A stretch of 9,881 bases of DNA from Nitrososphaerota archaeon (GTDB taxonomy: Archaea; Thermoproteota; Nitrososphaeria; Nitrososphaerales; Nitrosopumilaceae): positions 1-9,881 of the forward strand of contig JADFLN010000050.1 of assembly GCA_022564385.1 (NCBI GenBank), in the 5' to 3' direction. Every line of letters begins with the position of its first letter. Position 1 is the stretch's first letter. The position numbers were made by a program, and so were the translations under genes. Shown piece by piece: positions 4,753-9,881 of the stretch. The notes under the pieces were generated by a model. It worked only from the letters and a program-made list of their open reading frames with translations. It ran no database searches and was not told the DNA's origin.

Positions 4753-6732
4753 TTGAAGCGATTACTGAGAGTTAACACATTGTTTTACTTTATTATTGTG
4801 TGTGTAATTTCAATTTCTCTAATCCATACTAGCTATGCACAAACTCAATCTTACTTGGGAACACAAGTTACACTGTCTGAAAGTTTACTAAATGATCCAA
4901 TTGCTCAGGATCTTCTAAAAAAAATAGAGCAGACAAGAAAGATGATTGAGGAATTAAAACAAAAAGAATTCGAAAAGAATCAAGCCCAGGAAAATCTAGA
5001 AAAAATGCGCGACATTTCAGTTAAACACCTAAACCAAAATCTTGATGAATGGGAAAGGATATGGGAAAAACACTCTTCAAGGAATTCCTTTGAAAGATTT
5101 GTCAACACAAAGCCCTCTTTTGTTCAAGGAGTGTTTTGGGACCAGTTTGAATTCACAGAACAAAAGATCATTGCAGGAAGAATTGCAATGAATCAAGTTT
5201 TGACAAGTGGTGGAATAATGCAAGATGCAATTAACGCATACAACAAAGCTGCAGCTTCTAAAAGAATTGAGCTAATAGAAATAAATTCTCAATCTAACGT
5301 AAAACATAATCTAGCAAATTATGAAGAACAACAAATCTTCAACTCCACAGGACAAATTCATGCATCAACAGTAACTCAAATGAAACTAGCCAAATTGTAT
5401 TCAGATTACAAACTACAACCCACATACATATTGGCAAATTCAGATGACAGAAGTATCTCAAAATTAAATTCAGTGGTTGATTCAAATACAGAGTGTGTAG
5501 ATGGGTATGTCCTAGTATCTCGTGTGATAACTGAAAGATACACCTGTATTGATGAATCTATTGCTAAAAAATGGATTATCAATGGTGTTCCAGGAATTGT
5601 TATTATTGATAGTGAAATCTCTGGGTTTTCATCCATCTTCAATGTAAAAACAAACCCCGGAACAAAGTGTAAAGACGGATATCAAGTAATTTATCATATT
5701 GAAGCCTCAGAGTACCAATGTGTTTTAGAATCAGTTGCAAAAGAAATGTTAGACCACAATACTGCAGAAGCACATACTCTTACAGAATACATTCTCAACA
5801 AGGATAAACAAAAAACAGATGAGGATATAATATATGAAATAAATCAAGAAATTTTTAAGATCAATGAAGAGTATGATATCAAAAAGAAGACATTAGAGTT
5901 CAAATATGACGATAAACTTGAAAATGAGAATTCTATAGCAAAACAAAAGATGCAAGAAATTATCAAAGAATACAAAACTAAGACACACATCACAAAAGAA
6001 GATGTAACCAAACACATCTCAGAAGTAAGAACTGCAAATGATTCCAACAAAGAAATATTGCTAAATGAAAAGTCAGACGCTGTAAACAAACTAGAGTTAG
6101 AAATAAAAAATGAAATACTAGGTATGGTGAAAGGCTATGAGAATAATCTAAACATCAATGTAGATTGGGATTATCTGAATGAGACATCATTTGCATCAAC
6201 AGAAATGGAAGAAAGTAAGGTGAACACTGTAAAAGTATCCTTATTCAGTGAAAATAATCTTGATGAAATACATCTACACAACATTGGTGTGATCAACTCA
6301 TTTGGCCAAAAGTTTGATGAGATTAAATCCAATCAAGTTTTACAAATTGCTGCAGACATTACAAACTCTAATGATTATAAACAGGATTTCGCATATATGG
6401 TAGAAATAACAAATGAGAAGAATGTTTTGGTTCAACCTGCAAAATGGATGACTGGTACACTAAACCCACACCAGACTTTTAACGTGGGTCTGTCGTGGAC
6501 CCCAGAAGAGACAGGTGACTTTAAAGCAATTCTTTCTATTGGTACCGAAATAGACTCAGTCTTACAAGTAGCAGACATGAAAATCAATGTGAATCCAGAG
6601 ATAAATGTGTCAGATGGTAATTATTGTAAAAAAGAATATGAGTTGCTTTTCAAATATATTGATAACTCTCCAATCTGTGCAACGTCTGATACTGCTTTAA
6701 AATTAATTAACATTGGATATGCATTTGTTTAG
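4753..6732 (+). CDS. Large exported coiled-coil protein with three C-x16-C modules (659 aa)
   Basis: A signal peptide (about 1-29: KRLLR, a hydrophobic core at 10-24, cleavage near SYA|QTQ) sends the protein out of the cell. Order of parts: a charged helical, probably coiled-coil segment (48-105), a mixed region (110-240), two Cys modules (C248/C265 and C306/C323), a long Lys/Glu-rich coiled coil (about 350-460), an immunoglobulin-like beta domain (about 512-615) with LQIAADITNSN and GLSWTPEETGDFKAILSI, then a third Cys module (C625/C642). The beta domain and last module resemble the C-termini of many exported archaeal surface proteins of this lineage. The Cys pairs probably form disulfides. 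A cell-surface or S-layer-associated structural role is an inference. The start is TTG: a stop lies nine codons upstream in frame and no ATG or GTG lies between. Confidence 0.8.
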   Translation: MKRLLRVNTLFYFIIVCVISISLIHTSYAQTQSYLGTQVTLSESLLNDPIAQDLLKKIEQTRKMIEELKQKEFEKNQAQENLEKMRDISVKHLNQNLDEWERIWEKHSSRNSFERFVNTKPSFVQGVFWDQFEFTEQKIIAGRIAMNQVLTSGGIMQDAINAYNKAAASKRIELIEINSQSNVKHNLANYEEQQIFNSTGQIHASTVTQMKLAKLYSDYKLQPTYILANSDDRSISKLNSVVDSNTECVDGYVLVSRVITERYTCIDESIAKKWIINGVPGIVIIDSEISGFSSIFNVKTNPGTKCKDGYQVIYHIEASEYQCVLESVAKEMLDHNTAEAHTLTEYILNKDKQKTDEDIIYEINQEIFKINEEYDIKKKTLEFKYDDKLENENSIAKQKMQEIIKEYKTKTHITKEDVTKHISEVRTANDSNKEILLNEKSDAVNKLELEIKNEILGMVKGYENNLNINVDWDYLNETSFASTEMEESKVNTVKVSLFSENNLDEIHLHNIGVINSFGQKFDEIKSNQVLQIAADITNSNDYKQDFAYMVEITNEKNVLVQPAKWMTGTLNPHQTFNVGLSWTPEETGDFKAILSIGTEIDSVLQVADMKINVNPEINVSDGNYCKKEYELLFKYIDNSPICATSDTALKLINIGYAFV

Positions 6733-6857
6733 ATACAGCAGAAAACCAACTTGTACTTACAGATAAAAAAGAAAATCAATTTTACGAATTACTAAACGGC
6801 AGAAAAAATCAAGTCATATCTTTTCAAGAACGAGAAATAGTAGTATCTATCAAAACC

Positions 6858-7079
6858 TTGTCAGGAGATAGGCGAGAGAAGAAATTTGCTTTGAGTTATT
6901 TTGGGATATTTTATGCAATAAAACTATTTTTTGGTCAAGAAATCTACGATTATTCTTATCCTCCTTTTAAAATTAATCATGATTTTTCAGATCAAAAGAG
7001 TTCTCAAACCATAATTGATTTACTAGCAAAAAATTATTCGTGGCATTACCAAAGATTTTTGGCAAATGGGAATATCTAA
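6858..7079 (+). pseudogene. 5' part of a split, probably frameshifted gene
   Basis: The frame is open from 6711 to a TAA at 7077-7079, but the only usual start in it is TTG 6858. The 49 codons before that TTG read like real protein (VLTDKKENQFYELLNGRK, ISFQEREIVVSIKT), so the original start may be lost or may lie in the end of the previous gene. The visible product is soluble and mixed-charge, with ALSYFGIFYAIKLFFG as its most hydrophobic stretch. It breaks off at WHYQRFLANG, from which point the frame one base back continues smoothly with EYLKQHRYINAHLLAK. One missing G in the GGG at 7068-7070 would join the two frames. It is either a pseudogene, a sequencing error or a recoded gene. I do not recognise the family. 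Confidence 0.5.
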
Positions 7080-7468
7080 AACAACATCGATACATTAATG
7101 CTCATTTGTTAGCAAAACTTGCAAAGGAAAAATATTTTTATTCAAAAATTCCTCTAGAAATTTTTGATAATATTGGAGATGACACCATACATAATGTGAA
7201 GCACACGCTCACGAATAATTACTTTAATGATGTTATCACAGCAAGATTTTATTTTGAACAAAAGAGATTATGGGGTCTCTCAGTCACAAAAGGTGTTTCT
7301 GAATTAATTGATGACAAAGAAATAAATAATTTTTTGACAAAAACATTAACTAAATATCAAAATTATCTTGATGATCACAAGACTAATTTGAAAAATTATC
7401 TACACCAGTCAATAAAAAATGGAAATATAATCCATAATAATAAAAAACAAGCACAAAAAGCGAGATAA
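7040..7468 (+). pseudogene. 3' part of the split gene (142-aa frame)
   Basis: This frame can start at GTG 7040 and ends at TAA 7466-7468, overlapping the previous frame by 40 bases. The first codons (ALPKIFGKW) probably belong to the other frame, and true coding seems to resume at EYLKQHRYINAHLLAKLAKE. The rest is a hydrophilic, mainly helical, Lys/Asn-rich protein, with HTLTNNYFNDVITARFYF and LIDDKEINNFLTKTLTKYQN as longer helices and a basic end (HNNKKQAQKAR). There is no Shine-Dalgarno or TATA box before the GTG. If expressed alone it would be a 142-residue cytoplasmic protein of unknown function. I regard it as the C-terminal half of one original gene. Confidence 0.5.
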
Positions 7469-7486
7469 AAATACTTTAAAGATTAT

Positions 7487-7771
7487 TTAGTCATCTACAA
7501 ACGATTCTTTGGTGAGTCCTTCTGGAAGAGTCAAATCTCCTTGAAGTAGATTCTTTTGAAGTAATATGATGACTTCTTCAACATCATATCCCAATTTCTC
7601 CAATTCTTTTTCAGTTGTTTTAGAAAGCTTAGCTCCTATATTTTGCCCACCTATCCTACCAAAAGCAATTGCAGTAAAACGAAATGTATTACCATCTAAA
7701 ATGAATTTACCAGTTATCTTTGCAGCCATTTGGCTTCCATGCATATTAGTAATGTAAACTTTAAGTTCCAT
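7487..7771 (-). CDS. Conserved-looking 94-aa protein of unknown function
   Basis: A short cytoplasmic protein without signal or membrane segment. The first half looks like a beta sheet (MELKVYITNMHG, AAKITGKFILDGNTFRFTAI at 16-35), followed by a glycine-rich turn FGRIGGQNIGAK (37-48). The second half is helical (TEKELEKLGYDVEEVIILLQ, 53-72) and ends in an acidic tail. The Gly-rich turn between sheet and helix may bind a nucleotide or nucleic acid, but this is a guess. It is the last gene of a minus-strand cluster, starting 8 bases after the stop of the Cys/His-motif protein, with no clear Shine-Dalgarno, so it is probably translated by coupling. The strand bias and tight spacing make it a real gene; I cannot name the family. 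Confidence 0.65.
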   Translation of the reverse strand: MELKVYITNMHGSQMAAKITGKFILDGNTFRFTAIAFGRIGGQNIGAKLSKTTEKELEKLGYDVEEVIILLQKNLLQGDLTLPEGLTKESFVDD

Positions 7772-7779
7772 TTTAGAAA

Positions 7780-8178
7780 CTAAATTTCCACAGCCTTGTT
7801 AATATTGTCATCAATTAAAAAGCTCCAATGCTGTTTATCTTCAACTTTGAAATCATTAATCTTAAGTGAAATTATTTGTTCATCTAAGCATTCATGTTTT
7901 ATTTCGCTATTTTCTTTTAGTTTGACTAATTTCCATTTGTATCTACCTTGTTGCAATTTACATACAGTAACTGCCCATTTTGCATCAGGATCAATTTTTG
8001 GCATTCCTACTAGATCAGCTATCTCTTCAATTCCAAGTTGTTTTTCTTCACAGAATCGTTTCTTGCAAACACCACATCTCCAGATATCAATTGAGCCAAT
8101 AGTTTTCTCAGATATGTTAATGTTTATAACTCCATAGTAAACAGGTTGATGTTTACAAGTTTCAGTATCAGTATTCAA
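7780..8178 (-). CDS. Cys/His-motif (zinc-ribbon-like) protein of unknown function (132 aa)
   Basis: An N-terminal metal-site pattern is visible: C8-K-H10 then, after a beta-rich stretch (VYYGVININI), WRC35-GVC38 with KKRFC43. C8/H10 with C35/C38 would make a four-ligand zinc site of ribbon type. The rest is mixed alpha/beta, with GIEEIADLVGMP (49-60), a WAVTVCKL strand (68-75) and a C-terminal KQHWSFLIDD (115-124). It is probably cytoplasmic. The start is TTG at 8178: a stop sits three codons upstream in frame and GGGTGA lies 6 bases before the TTG. It follows the TrmB-type gene by 22 bases and precedes the 94-residue gene by 8, so the three are likely co-transcribed. A role in nucleic-acid or protein binding is possible but not shown. 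Confidence 0.65.
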   Translation of the reverse strand: MNTDTETCKHQPVYYGVININISEKTIGSIDIWRCGVCKKRFCEEKQLGIEEIADLVGMPKIDPDAKWAVTVCKLQQGRYKWKLVKLKENSEIKHECLDEQIISLKINDFKVEDKQHWSFLIDDNINKAVEI

Positions 8179-8184
8179 TGTAGT

Positions 8185-8190
8185 TCACCC
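8185..8190 (-). promoter_or_regulatory. Shine-Dalgarno GGGTGA for the TTG start at 8178
   Basis: On the minus strand GGGTGA is 6 bases before TTG 8178 and its TGA also closes the upstream frame, fixing the start. Internal Shine-Dalgarno use fits a gene inside an operon. Confidence 0.6.
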
Positions 8191-8200
8191 ATTATTAGTA

Positions 8201-8554
8201 TTATTTAGTTCTTGCATCATCATATGGTTTTTCTAAAATTACTCCCATATTATCAACAACTTTATTTTGTTTAAATTCAATATTTTCTCGCTCACACATT
8301 TTTCGATACATGTTAACTGCAGTAAATCTAGGATGCATTGCCTCAAACTCTGTATCAGAAAAGTCTATGAAAGCGCCAAGAGTAATTAGTTCTTTAGCTA
8401 CCTTTTGGGCATGATCCAAAGAAATCTTTAATTTTTCTGCAATTTTTGTTGAAGACATTTTTCCATAACAAGTAACTAACAAATACACTTTAGCCTGAAT
8501 AGGTTCTAATTTGATTTCAGAAATCAGATCATTTTCAATTCTAGAATACATCAT
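8201..8554 (-). CDS. TrmB-type winged-helix regulator-like protein (117 aa)
   Basis: The first 65 residues form a TrmB-like winged helix. LISEIKLEPIQAKVYLLVTC (10-29) is the first helix pair, MSSTKIAEKLKISLDHAQKV (33-52) the helix-turn-helix, and AKELITLGAFID leads into the wing. The C-terminal part lacks the sugar-binding domain of full TrmB and has instead a short conserved-looking segment: FEAMHPRFTAVNMYRKMCER (70-89) and NKVVDNMGVILEKPYDDARTK to the end. It has one Cys (C87). A DNA-binding regulator is the simplest reading. Two ATG codons (8554, 8551) begin the frame and a TATA-like AT run is centred 25 bases upstream, so it may be leaderless. It heads the three-gene minus-strand unit ending at 7487. 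Confidence 0.78.
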   Translation of the reverse strand: MMYSRIENDLISEIKLEPIQAKVYLLVTCYGKMSSTKIAEKLKISLDHAQKVAKELITLGAFIDFSDTEFEAMHPRFTAVNMYRKMCERENIEFKQNKVVDNMGVILEKPYDDARTK

Positions 8555-8574
8555 TTTGGAAATTAATTACAATG

Positions 8575-8583
8575 AAATAAAAA
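8575..8583 (-). promoter_or_regulatory. TATA-like box for the TrmB-led cluster
   Basis: On the minus strand TTTTTATTT is centred 25 bases before ATG 8554. It implies that the cluster has a promoter separate from that of the small membrane gene ending at 8596. Confidence 0.4.
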
Positions 8584-8595
8584 TGATCTATACAA

Positions 8596-8817
8596 CTACT
8601 TTTTGACCAATAATTTTTTAGAGATTTTCCAGGCAAATATTAAGGCAATTAAATGAACAATTAAACCTGAAAATGCTCCTGAGATAAAATCATCAAGAAA
8701 AACCCAAGTTATGACAAATGCAGCAAGTGATGGAATTGTAACAATTATAGCAATTATGGTTCCTCTAATCACAATTTCTCGTATTGTAAGTTTGATCGAT
8801 TTTTCATTATCAGACAA
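8596..8817 (-). CDS. Small two-helix membrane protein (73 aa)
   Basis: Two membrane helices (about 15-40 and 43-64) are joined by a very short LDDF turn, with a polar N-terminus (SDNEKSIKLTIRE) and a lysine-rich C-terminus (SKKLLVKK). This is a helical hairpin with both ends probably in the cytoplasm. The second helix includes His (LIVHLIAL). The start must be TTG 8817, since the frame has no Met after it. It diverges from the Hsp20-like membrane gene with only 17 bases between the start codons, so each gene's TATA box would lie inside the other's coding sequence; TTTTTATT on the minus strand within 8841-8848 is a candidate. Function unknown. The shared divergent spacing suggests co-regulation with the Hsp20-like gene. 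Confidence 0.6.
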   Translation of the reverse strand: MSDNEKSIKLTIREIVIRGTIIAIIVTIPSLAAFVITWVFLDDFISGAFSGLIVHLIALIFAWKISKKLLVKK

Positions 8818-8834
8818 CAGCTAAATTTTAAAAA

Positions 8835-9347
8835 ATGGTAATAAAAACCAAAGATACTTTATATTTGGTAGACTCAGATTCGAAATGTTTGGCAAGTTAT
8901 AAGGGAACATATTCAAATGAACAATCATTAAATTTTGTAATACCAATTATTGTAATTCTATTTTTTGGTGTAATCTATGTTATGACACAAAAGTCAGATT
9001 ATGGTTTTGTGAGTTTTATATTAATTGGTGTAGCTGCCGTGACAATATTTTATTGGGTTAAAGTTATTAAGAAAATGACAAAGGACCAAAAGCCATTATA
9101 CTATAAAGCAAGAGAGCAAGAAACAAAAAATTGGGTTTATGATCTGATTAAAAGTGAGGGGGAATTTGTTTTTGTAGCTGAAGTACCAGGTCCTGAAGAT
9201 AAAATCGCAGTCAGGCTAATAGATGAGATTTTATACATACATGGAACTTCAGGATTTTCAAAGGAAGTTCCGATAGAAGAAGTAGGCAATATGCAGATAG
9301 TTGATTTCAAATATAGAAATGGTGTCTTAACACTTAGAATAAAATAA
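8835..9347 (+). CDS. Membrane-tethered Hsp20/alpha-crystallin-like protein (170 aa)
   Basis: A short polar N-terminus (1-31, one Cys at 18) is followed by two membrane helices (33-51 and 57-78), a basic linker (KKMTKDQKPLYYKAREQE), then a C-terminal domain at 108-170. This domain reads like a compressed alpha-crystallin domain: EFVFVAEVPGPEDKIAVRL (110-128, with the A-x-x-P-G motif), LYIHG (133-137), FSKEVPIEEV (141-150) and YRNGVLTLRIK (160-170, with the x-NGVL-x-(V/L)-x-(I/L) end motif). Small heat-shock proteins hold unfolding proteins; this domain is about 60 residues rather than the usual 90, so it may be a minimal or ArsA-type Hsp20-like domain. Both domain ends should face the cytoplasm. 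The ATG at 8835 is unambiguous. The gene ends flush against the topoisomerase VI A gene. Confidence 0.75.
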   Translation: MVIKTKDTLYLVDSDSKCLASYKGTYSNEQSLNFVIPIIVILFFGVIYVMTQKSDYGFVSFILIGVAAVTIFYWVKVIKKMTKDQKPLYYKAREQETKNWVYDLIKSEGEFVFVAEVPGPEDKIAVRLIDEILYIHGTSGFSKEVPIEEVGNMQIVDFKYRNGVLTLRIK

Positions 9348-9881
9348 TTAGAGACTTTTTGCTAGTTCTATTTTTTGTGGTAAATATTTTTCAGTGATAT
9401 TTGTAAGGCCATATTTAGAGAAAGCTTCCAATTCAGCCTTTCTTTTAATTTTCAAAAATACATCTAGTTCTTTTTTCCAAATTCCAGTTTCATATCTAGG
9501 ATCCTTCAGAAGATCATGACATCTCTTAATGTCAGATTCGGTCATTGGAATTGTTGGTAGTTTATATTTTTCAATATCAGTAGCCCAAACTCCAACCCAT
9601 TTTGCGTCAGGAACTGTAAGTTCTCTTAGATGAGCAGCATTTGCTGAACCAGATTTGATAACCATTGCAATGTGTTCACCATATACATCACCATCAGTAA
9701 GGATAATGACAGGTAATCCCATTTCATCATGAAGTCTTTTTAACAAAGTTCTAGTTGAGCGGGGAGCTTGTCCACCAGTATTGATAATTATAGATTTAAA
9801 TTTTTTATCAATTTGTTCTTCAACAAATCTTGTAAAAAGACAACCCTTCTCAACAGCAATTACAATTTCTGCACTAGTATC
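9348..9881 (-). CDS. top6A: DNA topoisomerase VI subunit A, C-terminal part
   Basis: The frame is open from the right edge (Asp codon at 9879-9881) to TAA at 9348-9350, giving 177 residues of the C-terminal Toprim half; the DNA-cleaving Tyr domain lies outside. Toprim metal residues are visible: the Glu in IVIAVEKGCLF and the acidic pair in ILTDGDVYGEHIA. SIIINTGGQAPRSTRTLLKR lies between them. The later WVGVWATDIEKYKLPTIPMT and KRKAELEAFSKYGL segments match the Spo11/Top6A family tail. Topoisomerase VI is an A2B2 type IIB enzyme that relaxes supercoils and separates chromosomes by ATP-dependent double-strand passage. Subunit B is not in the window and may lie upstream past the right edge. 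An internal TTG at 9746 is not the start, because the family motifs continue upstream of it. Confidence 0.95.
   Translation of the reverse strand, partial: DTSAEIVIAVEKGCLFTRFVEEQIDKKFKSIIINTGGQAPRSTRTLLKRLHDEMGLPVIILTDGDVYGEHIAMVIKSGSANAAHLRELTVPDAKWVGVWATDIEKYKLPTIPMTESDIKRCHDLLKDPRYETGIWKKELDVFLKIKRKAELEAFSKYGLTNITEKYLPQKIELAKSL

Noticed and set aside
7796..8137. 113-codon plus-strand frame
   Set aside because: Antisense to the Cys/His-motif gene, which has a Shine-Dalgarno and fits an operon; no motif in the shadow product.
1..9881. CRISPR array, insertion sequence, integrase, tRNA or rRNA
   Set aside because: No regularly spaced repeats, transposase motifs, or recognisable cloverleaf or rRNA sequences were seen on reading through; a dedicated search could still find a degenerate one.

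Overview
The window looks like the chromosome of a marine ammonia-oxidising archaeon (Nitrososphaerota, Nitrosopumilus-like). The DNA is strongly A+T-rich. A DNA topoisomerase VI subunit A lies at the right edge. Several genes have TATA-type boxes about 25 bases before a start codon, as expected of leaderless archaeal transcripts. Small exported proteins, TrmB/MarR/ribbon-helix-helix regulators and a roadblock-like protein fit the same group. The lineage is an inference from style and gene content; there is no rRNA gene to confirm it.

Layout. Positions 1-323 hold the C-terminal third of a type II NADH dehydrogenase-like flavoprotein (+), followed by about 285 bases without a gene that contain a G/C hairpin and two copies of an AATG..TGAGCATT motif. 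A roadblock-like protein (-, 610-978) and a tiny His-tailed one-pass membrane protein (+, 1071-1241) diverge from a shared AT-rich promoter block. Positions 2918-1434 (-) form a tight two-gene unit: a six-helix membrane protein and a membrane-anchored, methionine-rich extracytoplasmic protein. Next come a 46-residue ribbon-helix-helix regulator (+, 3019-3159) and a 66-residue exported protein with a DxDxDG loop (+, 3338-3538). A MarR regulator is followed by a DoxX membrane protein on the minus strand (4551-3580).

Divergent from MarR is a 659-residue exported coiled-coil protein (+, 4753-6732) carrying three copies of a C-x16-C module. It is followed by a split, probably frameshifted gene (6858-7468). 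A minus-strand cluster (8817-7487) then encodes a two-helix membrane protein, a TrmB-type winged-helix protein, a Cys/His-motif protein and a 94-residue conserved-looking protein. A plus-strand gene at 8835-9347 encodes two membrane helices fused to a short Hsp20/alpha-crystallin-like domain. It ends directly against the stop codon of topoisomerase VI subunit A (-, 9348 to the edge).

Together the window is mostly housekeeping and envelope genes with local regulators. There is no CRISPR array, transposase, integrase, tRNA or rRNA that I can support. The points most worth following are the repeated Cys module, the membrane-tethered Hsp20-like protein, the Met-rich/His-bearing pair, the His-tailed mini-protein and the frameshift junction at 7028-7070. 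Several starts are TTG or GTG, and three are supported by clear Shine-Dalgarno sequences.
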